A program made the translations under genes and the position numbers. 44,806 bases of DNA from positions 1-44,806 of the forward strand of contig JABHWU010000138.1 of assembly GCA_018657625.1 (NCBI GenBank), given 5' to 3'. The notes beneath the pieces were generated by a model that made no database searches, was not told the DNA's origin, and saw only the letters and a program-made list of their open reading frames with translations. How positions within the stretch are numbered: position 1 is the first letter of the stretch; every line of letters begins with the position of its first letter. This document shows positions 17,436-25,261 of the stretch, piece by piece. Source of the stretch: Deltaproteobacteria bacterium (GTDB lineage: Bacteria > SAR324 > XYD2-FULL-50-16).

Positions 17436-17855
17436 TTATTCAAATTCATCACCAATTGTTGTCATTACGAGTTTGCCATGTTTGACACCTTTGGTACCGA
17501 TTAGTTCATCAGCCAGTTTTTTAATTTCCTTCGCTTTTCCCTTTAAAACCAATACTTCCAAGCAATGATGTGAATCCAGATGAACGTGCAGGACCGAAAT
17601 AATAGATTGATGATGATCATGTTGGTGGTCTGTTAACTTATCCGATAATTCCCTGGTATGATGATTATAAACGACTGTTACCGTTGCAATAGTTTCCGAA
17701 TCGTCTTGTTTCCATTGTTCATTAACCAAATCATTTCGAATTAGATCACGAATCGCCTCAGATCGATTCATATAACCCTTATCTGCAATTAAAAGGTCAA
17801 ATTTTTCGAGTAGTCGTTCATCTATAGACATTCCAAATCGAGTCGTTTTTGCCAT
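17436..17855 (-). CDS. nikR: Nickel-responsive repressor NikR
   Basis: A ribbon-helix-helix regulator with a C-terminal ACT-like nickel domain. The N-terminal [17 protein letters not shown] and [11 protein letters not shown] form the DNA-binding part. The square-planar nickel ligands of E. coli NikR (H76, H87, H89, C95) correspond here to H79, H90, H92 and C98 in [22 protein letters not shown]. All ligands are intact. The start at 17855 gives 139 residues, near the family norm; in-frame ATGs at 17864 and 17870 are possible. No nickel transporter or nickel enzyme is in the window. It heads the murJ-lepB run and is divergent from the NifU-like gene. Confidence 0.93.
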   Translation of the reverse strand: MAKTTRFGMSIDERLLEKFDLLIADKGYMNRSEAIRDLIRNDLVNEQWKQDDSETIATVTVVYNHHTRELSDKLTDHQHDHHQSIISVLHVHLDSHHCLEVLVLKGKAKEIKKLADELIGTKGVKHGKLVMTTIGDEFE

Positions 17856-17870
17856 GTTTACCATTCTCAT

Positions 17871-18164
17871 TTTTTGATTAACAATAATACGATTACTTGT
17901 GTACCATTATCTAATAAATTAGTTCAGGGTCAAGATAAGAAGTAAACTTACTGACTTTATTTGATCTTACCATCCATAAAATTCATTTACAGTTTATTAT
18001 TAATTCGTTTAGTTAATAGCTATCTGATATTTTTTAGTTTATCATTAATAAAACTATTATTGTTTTTGTAATTAAACACATCATCTGTTTTTCCCGTTAG
18101 TATTTGAAATAATATTATATGGGTAAAATTTTTTTAATTAAAATCATTCGTGGAGAAGATTAAT
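17871..18164. other. Divergent intergenic region, nikR / NifU-like gene
   Basis: An AT-rich region of about 300 bases without genes. A weak, imperfect pair, GGTCAAGAT at 17928-17936 and ATCTTACC at 17964-17971, could be a regulator site. It does not match the GTATGA-N16-TCATAC NikR operator known from enterobacteria. A GTGGAGAAG ribosome site lies just upstream of the NifU-like start at 18165. Confidence 0.4.
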
Positions 18165-18857
18165 ATGGAATTTTCACCGGAAGTTGAAGGCATGTATTGT
18201 ATTAAAAAAGGGCCTAATAATGGTCCGGCACCTATTCCGCAGGAAGGAAAATGGGTTCAGGCAAAAGAGGTTAAGGATATTTTTGGTTTAACACATGGTG
18301 TTGGCTGGTGTGCTCCACACCAGGGGGCGTGTAAACTAACACTTAATATTAAAGCGGGTATTATTGAAGAAGCTTTAGTTGAAACAATCGGTTGCACAGG
18401 TATGACCCACTCTGCTGCCATGGCTTCAGAAATTCTTCCAGGAAAGACCATACTGGAAGCATTAAATACTGATTTGGTATGCGATGCAATTAACGTTGCC
18501 ATGCGAGAACTTTTTAAGCAAATTGTTTATGGAAGGAGTCAAACTGCATTTTCAGAGGGGGGGCTTCCCATTGGTGCTGGACTTGAAGATTTAGGGAAAG
18601 GTTTAAGAAGCGTTAGCGGTACGATGTATGGAACCAGGGCCAAAGGTGCCCGATATATGGAAATGGCAGAGGGTTATGTCAGTAAAATTGCTTTGGATGA
18701 AGATGATGAAATTATTGGTTATTCGTTTGTGCAATTGGGGATAATGATGGAACATATTGCCAAAGGGATGGATGCCAATGAAGCTTTGAAAAAGGCATCA
18801 GGTTCTTATGGGCGATTCGAAGACGCTGTAAAAACAATTAACCCAAGACACCAATAA
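18165..18857 (+). CDS. NifU/IscU-like iron-sulfur scaffold protein, GGGtGRT-associated
   Basis: A 230-residue protein whose middle resembles the IscU/NifU-N scaffold that builds Fe-S clusters on three cysteines. Candidate ligands are C49 (GVGWCAP), C56 (GACKLTLNIKAGII) and C77 (ETIGCTGMTHSAAMASE), in the order and sequence setting expected of NifU-N. C12 and C106 are extra. About 45 residues precede and 110 follow that core, so it is longer than IscU. The ATG at 18165 was chosen because of the GGAGAAG just upstream. The GGGtGRT gene follows after 17 bases; the two genes are known to travel together in anaerobes, and the joint function is not established to my knowledge. Confidence 0.82.
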   Translation: MEFSPEVEGMYCIKKGPNNGPAPIPQEGKWVQAKEVKDIFGLTHGVGWCAPHQGACKLTLNIKAGIIEEALVETIGCTGMTHSAAMASEILPGKTILEALNTDLVCDAINVAMRELFKQIVYGRSQTAFSEGGLPIGAGLEDLGKGLRSVSGTMYGTRAKGARYMEMAEGYVSKIALDEDDEIIGYSFVQLGIMMEHIAKGMDANEALKKASGSYGRFEDAVKTINPRHQ

Positions 18858-18874
18858 ACTAAAAGGAGAATAAA

Positions 18875-19870
18875 ATGGCATTATTTGAAGGATATCAGCG
18901 AAGAATTGCTCAAATCAATGAGGTTCTGGAAAAATACCAAATAAAAGATCTGGAAGAGGCTAAAGCAATTTGTGAAGGAAAAAAGTTAGACATATTTGAA
19001 ATTGTAAAAGGAGTTCAACCTATCTGTTTTGAAAATGCATGCTGGGCCTATGTTATGGGGGCTGCAATTGCGATTAAGAAAAATCAGACTCAGGCAGCAG
19101 AAGTTGCAGCAACACTTGGTGAAGGTCTTCAAGCTTTTTGTATTCCGGGTTCAGTTGCTGATGATCGTAAAGTTGGACTAGGACATGGAAATTTAGCAGC
19201 CATGTTATTAGGAGAAGAAACAAAGTGTTTTGCCTTTTTGGCAGGACATGAATCATTCGCTGCTGCAGAAGGAGCAATCGGATTAGCTAAATCAGCTAAC
19301 CGAGTTAGAAAAGATCCTTTGAAAGTTATATTAAACGGATTAGGTAAAGATGCCGCACATATTATTGCCAGAATTAATGGATTTACACATGTTAAAACTG
19401 AATTTGACTATGCCAGCGGTAAGGTATCTATTGTTTTAGAAAAAGCCTATTCCAAAGGTGATCGTGCTAAAGTCAGATGTTTTGGTGCCGATGATGTCAG
19501 AGAAGGCGTTGCCATTAACCATTTGGAGGGGGTTGATGTATCAATTACCGGTAATTCAACTAATCCTACCCGGTTTCAGCATCCTGTGGCCGGAACTTAT
19601 AAGAAAGAATGTATTGCCTTAGGTAAAAAATATTTTTCAGTTGCTTCGGGTGGTGGTACCGGTAGAACACTTCATCCTGATAATATGGCGGCAGGACCTG
19701 CATCCTATGGTATGACTGATACCATGGGTCGAATGCATTCTGATGCACAATTTGCCGGTTCTTCTTCAGTCCCGGCACACGTGGAAATGATGGGACTGAT
19801 TGGTATGGGAAATAATCCTATGGTTGGAGCTTCAGTAGCAGTTGCTGTGGCTTTGGAACAAGCCGGTTAA
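18875..19870 (+). CDS. GGGtGRT-family protein
   Basis: A 331-residue protein of the family named for its motif, here GGGTGRT at residues 259-265 (VASGGGTGRTLHPDN). Other notable parts are QPICFENACWAY at 48-59, a Gly/Ala-rich centre with GLGHGNLAAMLLG near 101-113, and a Gly/Met-rich C-terminus. Cysteines lie at 33, 51, 56, 89, 118, 202 and 246. There is no signal peptide or membrane segment, so it is cytosolic. The glycine motif could bind a phosphate or nucleotide, but no reaction is known. An AAAGGAG ribosome site precedes the start, and a terminator 28 bases downstream closes the operon. Confidence 0.88.
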   Translation: MALFEGYQRRIAQINEVLEKYQIKDLEEAKAICEGKKLDIFEIVKGVQPICFENACWAYVMGAAIAIKKNQTQAAEVAATLGEGLQAFCIPGSVADDRKVGLGHGNLAAMLLGEETKCFAFLAGHESFAAAEGAIGLAKSANRVRKDPLKVILNGLGKDAAHIIARINGFTHVKTEFDYASGKVSIVLEKAYSKGDRAKVRCFGADDVREGVAINHLEGVDVSITGNSTNPTRFQHPVAGTYKKECIALGKKYFSVASGGGTGRTLHPDNMAAGPASYGMTDTMGRMHSDAQFAGSSSVPAHVEMMGLIGMGNNPMVGASVAVAVALEQAG

Positions 19871-19897
19871 GATGCGTTCAGTTAAAGGGTAACTTTA

Positions 19898-19930
19898 GAA
19901 AACCCCGCTGGTTATCTGGCGGGGTTTTTC
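19898..19930 (+). terminator. Rho-independent terminator of the GGGtGRT operon
   Basis: GAAAACCCCGC at 19898-19908 pairs with GCGGGGTTTTTC at 19919-19930 around a 10-base loop, followed by the T-run. It lies 28 bases past the GGGtGRT stop codon. Confidence 0.9.
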
Positions 19931-19985
19931 ATGCATATATCTGATTAGTATTTCTTACCTTAAAAAAGAACATTCCAATTTCTTT

Positions 19986-20936
19986 TTAATTACCTCCAGA
20001 ACCTTTACCACCTGAACCATTACCGCCGGATCCATTACCACCGGATCCATTACCACCTGAACCATTACCGCCGGATCCATCACCACCAGAACCATTCCCG
20101 CCGGATCCATCACCCCCTGAACCATTACTGCCGGATCCATCACTCTTAGTTTCAGTATTTTGTTTTCCTTGACCTTGATTCATTTTTGCAAGCACTTGTT
20201 CAGCTCCTTGCTTATTGGAAACACCTTTAAGCGCTAGACGCATTTGCATCATCTTTGAAGAGGAATGTTTTTCTTTTAAAGCCTGGTTTATGGCATCCGT
20301 TATTGTTTCTGAATTGATCCTGCTTCTAGCCATTAAACGTGTTGTGGTCATAGTTTGTATTGCAAGCTCTTCATCCGGATTTTCTTTTAACTGTATTCTT
20401 TGCCGCAATCTTTTCATGATTTGCAACATTTGAGGTTCTTCCATTCCTGCAGATAAACAATCTGCAGTTCTTTCGGCCAATTTTTGGATTTTACTTTCTT
20501 CATTTTCAACCGATCGCGCCTGACGATAAGCAAATGAATAACGATTGTTAACACTTTTCAGGGCCTTAACCAGACGCGCATCATTAATTCCTTTGGCAAT
20601 GCCTTCCTTAATTTTTTGAACCACCGGTTCTATAGGGATTCCTGAACTAGCAGCTAATTTCACCATCTGTTGAGATTGTAAAATATGCCTTTCCTGAAAT
20701 CGATTTTGAATCATTGCTTTTGTCACTTCCAAAGCCGTCGATTGATCAACACCAGCATTTATCATTTCTCGTACCTGTTCACGAATCTGATGAGAAACCT
20801 TTGTTGTCAATGCCGTATCAATTTCATCTGCATTAGCAACACAAAAACTTGTCGTCATTATGAAAAATCCCAGGACAAGAACCAGAAATAAAGCTGTTTT
20901 TTTTCCAAAAATTTTGTGGTTATTTATATTATTCAT
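19986..20936 (-). CDS. Secreted helical protein with (N/D)GSGG repeat tail
   Basis: A 316-residue protein of unknown function. Residues 12-36 are a signal peptide ending in SFCVANADE. Residues 40-255 are predicted to be helical and contain loosely similar blocks of the form (A/S)G(V/I/M)xxxxxLxxxxxI, for example MINAGVDQSTALEVTKAMI and LSAGMEEPQMLQIMKRL, which suggest degenerate helical repeats. The last 50 residues are about nine copies of (N/D/K)GSGG. An AAGGGAG ribosome site precedes the start. It lies 124 bases downstream of the sigma/anti-sigma/lipoprotein genes on the same strand and could be a target or distal member of that system. Confidence 0.7.
   Translation of the reverse strand: MNNINNHKIFGKKTALFLVLVLGFFIMTTSFCVANADEIDTALTTKVSHQIREQVREMINAGVDQSTALEVTKAMIQNRFQERHILQSQQMVKLAASSGIPIEPVVQKIKEGIAKGINDARLVKALKSVNNRYSFAYRQARSVENEESKIQKLAERTADCLSAGMEEPQMLQIMKRLRQRIQLKENPDEELAIQTMTTTRLMARSRINSETITDAINQALKEKHSSSKMMQMRLALKGVSNKQGAEQVLAKMNQGQGKQNTETKSDGSGSNGSGGDGSGGNGSGGDGSGGNGSGGNGSGGNGSGGNGSGGKGSGGN
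19989..20147. repeat. 15-base tandem repeats encoding (N/D)GSGG
   Basis: About nine to ten tandem copies of a 15-base unit, alternating between two spellings, CCGCCGGATCCATTA and CCACCTGAACCATTA as read on the plus strand. The alternation suggests a 30-base unit that has partly homogenised. The region should vary in copy number between strains by slippage. Confidence 0.85.
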
Positions 20937-21060
20937 CTTTTTCTCCCTTTAAAATAGCATTAATCTAGCAATATAATTTCTCTGTCTCCGACTCAAAGCC
21001 TGCTAATCTACTTATCATCTTATAAAAGAGGGATGGCAAGGGATCAACCTAACCATTTTT

Positions 21061-21396
21061 TTATTTTTCAGGATCGTATATACAATTTTCGGATCCAAAG
21101 TCATCTTTTTCTTTTAGTTTACAATCCGGCAGAAAAAAATTGCCATCCCTTATATAAAAATACCGAAAGGGTGTTTTTTTTCCGGGGATTTTGACAATCC
21201 ACTCTGCATTATCATTTTTTTTAAGTGTTAGGGGTACAAATTGGTTAATTGAGGATACAAATTCCAATTTAACAATATTTTCTTGTTTTAGAAAAATTTT
21301 TAGACCCTGCGTATTTTTTTCTATTCGATGTGAAGTACAACCAATTAATAAGGAAGCTAACAGCAGTAAGAAACTGACATAATGTTTATATTTCAT
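21061..21396 (-). CDS. Lipoprotein with CBM48/E-set-like domain
   Basis: A 111-residue lipoprotein. The signal peptide ends in the lipobox LLIGC with the lipidated cysteine at residue 20. The mature part reads like a compact early-set (CBM48/AMPK-glycogen-binding) domain: FVSSINQFVPLTL, then EWIVKIPGKKTPFRYFYIRDG, then a closing KEKDDFGSENCIYDP. The order and closing block parallel those of the neighbouring anti-sigma candidate (FSYIINSD...SERDEFGSVNSII), so the two extracytoplasmic domains look related. Starch-binding tryptophans are sparse, so sugar binding is uncertain. The 5' end overlaps the upstream gene by 11 bases, indicating cotranscription. Confidence 0.68.
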   Translation of the reverse strand: MKYKHYVSFLLLLASLLIGCTSHRIEKNTQGLKIFLKQENIVKLEFVSSINQFVPLTLKKNDNAEWIVKIPGKKTPFRYFYIRDGNFFLPDCKLKEKDDFGSENCIYDPEK

Positions 21397-21958
21397 GGAT
21401 TTTTATGATTGAATTAACGCTTCCGAATTCATCCCTTTCACTCAGAAAAACGGTGGGATCGGCAATGATCAGATCACTATTGATAATGTAAGAAAATTTA
21501 TGCTCGTTTGGAGTCACTTTCAAAACAATTTCCCAATAACCCTGTACCCCCGTTTTATTCATTAATACAGGATCCCAATTCGTAAAACTACCAGCAATCT
21601 CGACAGTTTCAGCTTCTGGTTGATGGAGTACAAAACGATGGGTGTAAATGGTTGATTTTTGATAATTTTGAAAAACAGAAATTGCAAAAAAAAGCAACGA
21701 GGCCGCTGCTAAGCTTATGATGAAAGATGCCGGTTTAATCCAATGTCGCCCGTTTTTTCTTTTAAAAGATAAATCAGCAGATATATCTTTGGATGGAATT
21801 TTCATCCCTGCTGTTGAACGAAGCAATTTTTCCTGTTGAATCAAATCAATCGTTTCCTGGCTGAATGGTTCGTCAGCATGTATTTTTTCAACAAACTGTA
21901 TTTTCTCATCTAAATCCAGTTCATTATCGATATATTGACTAATCCAATATTCCATCAT
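21386..21958 (-). CDS. Putative anti-sigma factor with periplasmic CBM48-like domain
   Basis: A 190-residue single-pass membrane protein. Residues 1-60 form a short acidic helical cytoplasmic part (WISQYIDNELDLDEKIQFVEKI), like the start of anti-sigma factors, but without the zinc HxxxCxxC motif. A transmembrane segment covers about 76-98. Residues 105-188 are an early-set/CBM48-like domain, with VEIAGSFTNWDP at 119-130, YWEIVLKV, then FSYIINSD and DEFGSVNSI. Overlap of four bases (ATGA) with the sigma gene and the topology support an anti-sigma role; this is inference. The outer domain could sense a glycan or a protein partner. Confidence 0.75.
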   Translation of the reverse strand: MMEYWISQYIDNELDLDEKIQFVEKIHADEPFSQETIDLIQQEKLLRSTAGMKIPSKDISADLSFKRKNGRHWIKPASFIISLAAASLLFFAISVFQNYQKSTIYTHRFVLHQPEAETVEIAGSFTNWDPVLMNKTGVQGYWEIVLKVTPNEHKFSYIINSDLIIADPTVFLSERDEFGSVNSIIKIHEI

Positions 21959-22431
21959 TTTTCCTTATTTAAAATTTTCCGCAACTTAGTTCTGGCTCTG
22001 TGTACTTTCACTTTTACATTTGTAACACTCATTTGATGCATTTCTGAAATATCAGAATAGGATAGATCTCCACTGGTTGCCAGTAAGAGAACCTCCCGTT
22101 CTTCTCGGTTTAGTTTTTTCAATGCCAACATTAATTCTTGAACTTCTTCCTTAAGCGCATATGTTTCATACTGGGATTTAGTATTACTAACCGGATTTTT
22201 TTCAAGAACATCAAACTTTTTCTCTTTCTTCTGGTGGTCGAAAAATACATTCCTGGCAATCCTATATAATAAAGGGGATGTATGAATTTGGGGATCATAT
22301 TTTTCGAGCAATTTTGTGAAAGTCTCCTGTGTTAGGTCACTGGCTAATGAGTAATTTCCGGATAGTTTAAAAAGATAAGCAAAAATTTTATCCCGGTATT
22401 GAATATAAAACTGATTAAATTGATCCCTCAT
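21955..22431 (-). CDS. ECF-family RNA polymerase sigma factor
   Basis: A 158-residue sigma-70 family extracytoplasmic-function factor with only regions 2 and 4. Region 2 includes NYSLASDLTQETFTKLLEKY and LYRIARNVFFDHQKK. Region 4 is KKLNREEREVLLLATSGDLSYSDISEMHQMSVTNVKVKVHRARTKLRKIL, with its helix-turn-helix. It overlaps the downstream anti-sigma candidate by 4 bases. No Shine-Dalgarno sequence precedes the ATG, and an ECF-type promoter ends only 8 bases upstream, so the message may be leaderless and autoregulated. Confidence 0.93.
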   Translation of the reverse strand: MRDQFNQFYIQYRDKIFAYLFKLSGNYSLASDLTQETFTKLLEKYDPQIHTSPLLYRIARNVFFDHQKKEKKFDVLEKNPVSNTKSQYETYALKEEVQELMLALKKLNREEREVLLLATSGDLSYSDISEMHQMSVTNVKVKVHRARTKLRKILNKEK

Positions 22432-22439
22432 AAATGTAT

Positions 22440-22465
22440 AACGATTGATATTGGAAAAGGTTACA
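22440..22465 (-). promoter_or_regulatory. ECF-type promoter of the sigma factor operon
   Basis: On the minus strand TGTAAC (22465-22460) is followed after 16 bases by CGTT (22443-22440), continuing as CGTTATAC. This is the pattern and spacing of ECF promoters such as those of Bacillus SigW, SigX and SigM. A start 6-8 bases downstream of the -10 falls within about three bases of the ATG at 22431. Confidence 0.6.
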
Positions 22466-22556
22466 TTTTTTTTGGTTTAATGAAGAATTTATTTGTAACA
22501 AAATAAACCACATTCTGATGAATAATGATGTTAATCGTTTAACTTATAAAAAAATT

Positions 22557-23339
22557 CTATTTTTGCCAGATTTTAGATTGATATTTTCGACGTACTGCAC
22601 ATATTTGAATGGCTATTTGTTTTAATTCTGAACTTGACGAGAGCTCTAGCTGCAGATTTTCTTCGACTGCTTCCAGATATTTAATGATGGTTTGATCATT
22701 TTCTTCACTGACCATCAACCGATAAACACCATTGATAAAAGGTTTTCTTCGGCTTTCTTTTTGGTACCGTTTAATTTTAAAAAACTTCCAATTTTCGATC
22801 AGGATATCACGAACTTCCTCATTTGATTCTTTAATTTTCCGTCTTAAACTTTGTTTTGGCCAACGAACAGCTCCCAAATAGTGGATGACCAGAGCGATAC
22901 TCCAAAATGCCATTGGATATAGTACCCAGGGGTAATTCGTTGTGGACGTATTAATTCCAATCAAAGCGCTATTTGCAAATAAATATGCAATAAAATGAGG
23001 TGTAAAACTGCGTTTCAGTCTGATTCGAGAACGTGTCAGGTTTTCAAAAGTCACTAATTTATCACTCTTGGGTAAATAGGGTTCCAGATCTTTTGGTTTT
23101 ATTTTTTTTGCTTTTTGGATGGCCTGGGGATTGATGTCATATTCGGCTTTGACTTCTGCTGCAATATTTTGAATTTCAGACAGCGGTAAGGCGGTTATTT
23201 CCTGAAGGGCTTGAAAATTGGCTCTCGTGTTTTCTTTGATATTTTCAAGTCCTTGAATTTCATTATAACGATCTAAGACCCTGGTTCGGATCGCATCCAT
23301 CATCTGTTCATTTTTTTCTTCATCACCGTTACTGGACAT
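22557..23339 (-). CDS. 2TM-domain membrane protein of unknown function
   Basis: A 260-residue protein. The N-terminal 100 residues are charged and helical. A 2TM module follows, about 107-155 (FTPHFIAYLFANSALIGINTS and YPWVLYPMAFWSIALVIHYLG), resembling the 2TM domain attached to some bacterial sensor proteins. The C-terminal 100 residues are again charged and helical, rich in Lys, Arg and Glu. No catalytic motif is visible. It lies 125 bases upstream of the ECF sigma gene on the same strand; membership of the same regulatory unit is possible but unproven. Confidence 0.6.
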   Translation of the reverse strand: MSSNGDEEKNEQMMDAIRTRVLDRYNEIQGLENIKENTRANFQALQEITALPLSEIQNIAAEVKAEYDINPQAIQKAKKIKPKDLEPYLPKSDKLVTFENLTRSRIRLKRSFTPHFIAYLFANSALIGINTSTTNYPWVLYPMAFWSIALVIHYLGAVRWPKQSLRRKIKESNEEVRDILIENWKFFKIKRYQKESRRKPFINGVYRLMVSEENDQTIIKYLEAVEENLQLELSSSSELKQIAIQICAVRRKYQSKIWQK

Positions 23340-23564
23340 TCTTATAATTATTAATGGAAGGTTATCGGAGTTATCATTGCTAATAAAGTCTACAATCGGA
23401 TTTTTTTATTAAAAAACTAAATCTTAACGTCATTTTATGATGGAATCAATGCTAAATTTGGTTCCACCAAATTACAACATCGACCTGTACTTTTGGTGAA
23501 TTCAAGCCTATAAATCAAGAAGGTTTTAAACCAATAATCAAAAAAACTTCTAAATATTTAACCC

Positions 23565-24593
23565 ATGAAAGCGCTTCTTTTAAAAGAAATTGTTGACTTG
23601 TCTGAAAATCATAAACCTCTGGCTCTTGAAGAAATCCCAATTCCTGTCCCTAAAGATAATGAACTACTGATTCAGGTTGCTACTTGTGGTATTTGCCATA
23701 CTGAATTAGATGAGATTGAAGGTAGAACACCACCCGCTTTTTTCCCAATGATTCTGGGGCATCAGGCCGTAGGAGCTGTTATCAAAATGGGTAAAAATGT
23801 AACTTTACATAGCGTCGGGGACCGGGTCGGGGTTGGCTGGATTTTTTCAGCCTGTGGTCAGTGTGAGCACTGTCAAAACCAAAATGATAATCTTTGCTTA
23901 AATTTTAAAGCAACAGGTCGGGATGCTTATGGTGGTTATGCTGAAAAAATGTGTATTCCAGAACAATATGCGCATCGCATTCCTGAATCAATAAACAATG
24001 ACCAGGCTGCGCCATTATTATGTGCAGGAGCCATTGGTTATCGATCATTGATGTTGACCCAAGTGGTTAATGGGCAGTCAATAGGTTTGACCGGCTTTGG
24101 CGCCTCCGGGCATCTGGTCTTAAAAATAGCGCAGTATTTATATCCCAATTCTGATATCTATGTATTTGCCCGTAGTCCTAAAGAACAAGAATTTGCCATG
24201 TCGTTGGGAGCTATCTGGAGTGGTCATACTGAAACTCAGTCACCAGAGTTACTACATGGTATCATTGATACAACACCGGCCTGGAAACCTGTTATAAAAG
24301 CTTTGGAAAATTTACGTCCAGGTGGCAGATTGGTGATTAATGCGATTCGAAAAGAAGATGATGACAAAAACCTTTTAGGTAGTATTAGTTATGTTAAACA
24401 CTTATGGATGGAAAAAGAGATTAAAACAGTTGCTAATGTATCAAAACTTGATATTCAAAATTTCTTAACCTTAGCTGCCGAAGCCGAAATAAAACCAGAA
24501 ATTCAGGCTTATCAATTCAATGAAATTAATAAAGCTTTAGATGAGTTAAAAAATCGAAAAATTAGAGGTGCAAAGATTCTAAAAATCATTTAA
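23565..24593 (+). CDS. Zinc-dependent alcohol dehydrogenase family protein
   Basis: A 342-residue medium-chain dehydrogenase/reductase. Catalytic zinc ligands are visible in CGICHTELDEIEG and ILGHQAVG; the structural zinc site is CGQCEHCQNQNDNLC (C-x2-C-x2-C-x7-C). The nucleotide-binding GFGASGHLVLKIAQ segment lies near residue 175. Overall it resembles the AdhP/YjgB-like zinc-binding alcohol dehydrogenases, acting on an alcohol/aldehyde pair with NAD(P)H. A small unknown gene follows after 68 bases. Confidence 0.92.
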   Translation: MKALLLKEIVDLSENHKPLALEEIPIPVPKDNELLIQVATCGICHTELDEIEGRTPPAFFPMILGHQAVGAVIKMGKNVTLHSVGDRVGVGWIFSACGQCEHCQNQNDNLCLNFKATGRDAYGGYAEKMCIPEQYAHRIPESINNDQAAPLLCAGAIGYRSLMLTQVVNGQSIGLTGFGASGHLVLKIAQYLYPNSDIYVFARSPKEQEFAMSLGAIWSGHTETQSPELLHGIIDTTPAWKPVIKALENLRPGGRLVINAIRKEDDDKNLLGSISYVKHLWMEKEIKTVANVSKLDIQNFLTLAAEAEIKPEIQAYQFNEINKALDELKNRKIRGAKILKII

Positions 24594-24661
24594 ACATTAA
24601 ATAACAATTAATTAAAATTTTATTTTTTTTATAATTTCAAATCAACAGATAGGACATCATT

Positions 24662-25003
24662 ATGGCTAAAGAAATTATTCTTGTTATTGGAAGATCTATG
24701 ACTGAACAAGAAATAGAAGCACTAACAGTACTCTATAAAAAGGACGAACTTGAATTTAAAGAAGAAAAAATAAAAACAGCAGCTGAATTACAAAAATGGA
24801 AAAAAGACTTAAATGGAGATAGTCTTGTTGCTGTTGTTATTCCTCAAAATTTTAATAAAACCATGCTTCTAAAAATGATTGCCTCTACAACCTCACCCAA
24901 AGGGGAATCGATACCGTTTATATACCCATCTTATGATACCATGAAACGGTTTATCTGCTTTATGCAGTATGCTCTGAAATTTGAAGCGAACAAAGCTGTT
25001 TGA
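24662..25003 (+). CDS. Hypothetical protein, 113 aa
   Basis: A small soluble-looking protein with no signal peptide or membrane segment. It starts MAKEIILVIGRSMTEQEIEAL and has an alternating pattern of strands and helices (EIILVIG, LVAVVIPQNF, FIYPSYD), suggesting a small alpha/beta domain. No family was recognised. It follows the alcohol dehydrogenase by 68 bases; the stretch between them is AT-rich and ends in TAGGACATC before the ATG, a weak ribosome site. Confidence 0.6.
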   Translation: MAKEIILVIGRSMTEQEIEALTVLYKKDELEFKEEKIKTAAELQKWKKDLNGDSLVAVVIPQNFNKTMLLKMIASTTSPKGESIPFIYPSYDTMKRFICFMQYALKFEANKAV

Positions 25004-25040
25004 TTTTTCAAAATAGCCAAAGTTATCAATATGAATCTAC

Positions 25041-25064
25041 ACCCTGATTGGATTCAATTAGGGT
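25041..25064 (+). terminator. Possible terminator after the 113-aa gene
   Basis: ACCCTGATTG pairs with CAATTAGGGT around the loop GATT, with one internal mismatch. The T-tract that follows is interrupted (TTCTATACCTGTTTTT), so it is a weak candidate. Confidence 0.45.
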
Positions 25065-25188
25065 TTCTATACCTGTTTTTCTGACCTGCTTTTATTAAAA
25101 AATAGTTTGAGAGTGTCTTTTAGTTATCCGCTAGGCTAATATCTGTCGCAGATGATGGCCGGTGAAGATAGTTACGTTTCCAGTATTG

Positions 25189-25206
25189 CATTAACGCCAG
25201 TTAATG
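25189..25206. promoter_or_regulatory. Palindrome CATTAAC-GCCA-GTTAATG upstream of guaC
   Basis: A perfect 7-base inverted repeat with a 4-base centre, 56 bases before the guaC start. Size and position suit an operator for a dimeric repressor. It is unlike the enterobacterial PurR box, and no purine riboswitch fold is evident nearby. Confidence 0.4.
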
Positions 25207-25261
25207 ATAATGAATTTATACCAATGGGGCTATGTCCCTGAATATTCATCCGAGATAAAAA

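Noticed and set aside
19955..20143. A repetitive Met/Val/Pro-rich open frame within the Gly-Ser repeat
   Set aside because: It is a second reading frame of the same 15-base tandem repeats and has no independent support.
25004..25261. Possible purine riboswitch before guaC
   Set aside because: The conserved joining sequences and loop-loop partners of the purine aptamer are not found; only a 7-base palindrome is visible.
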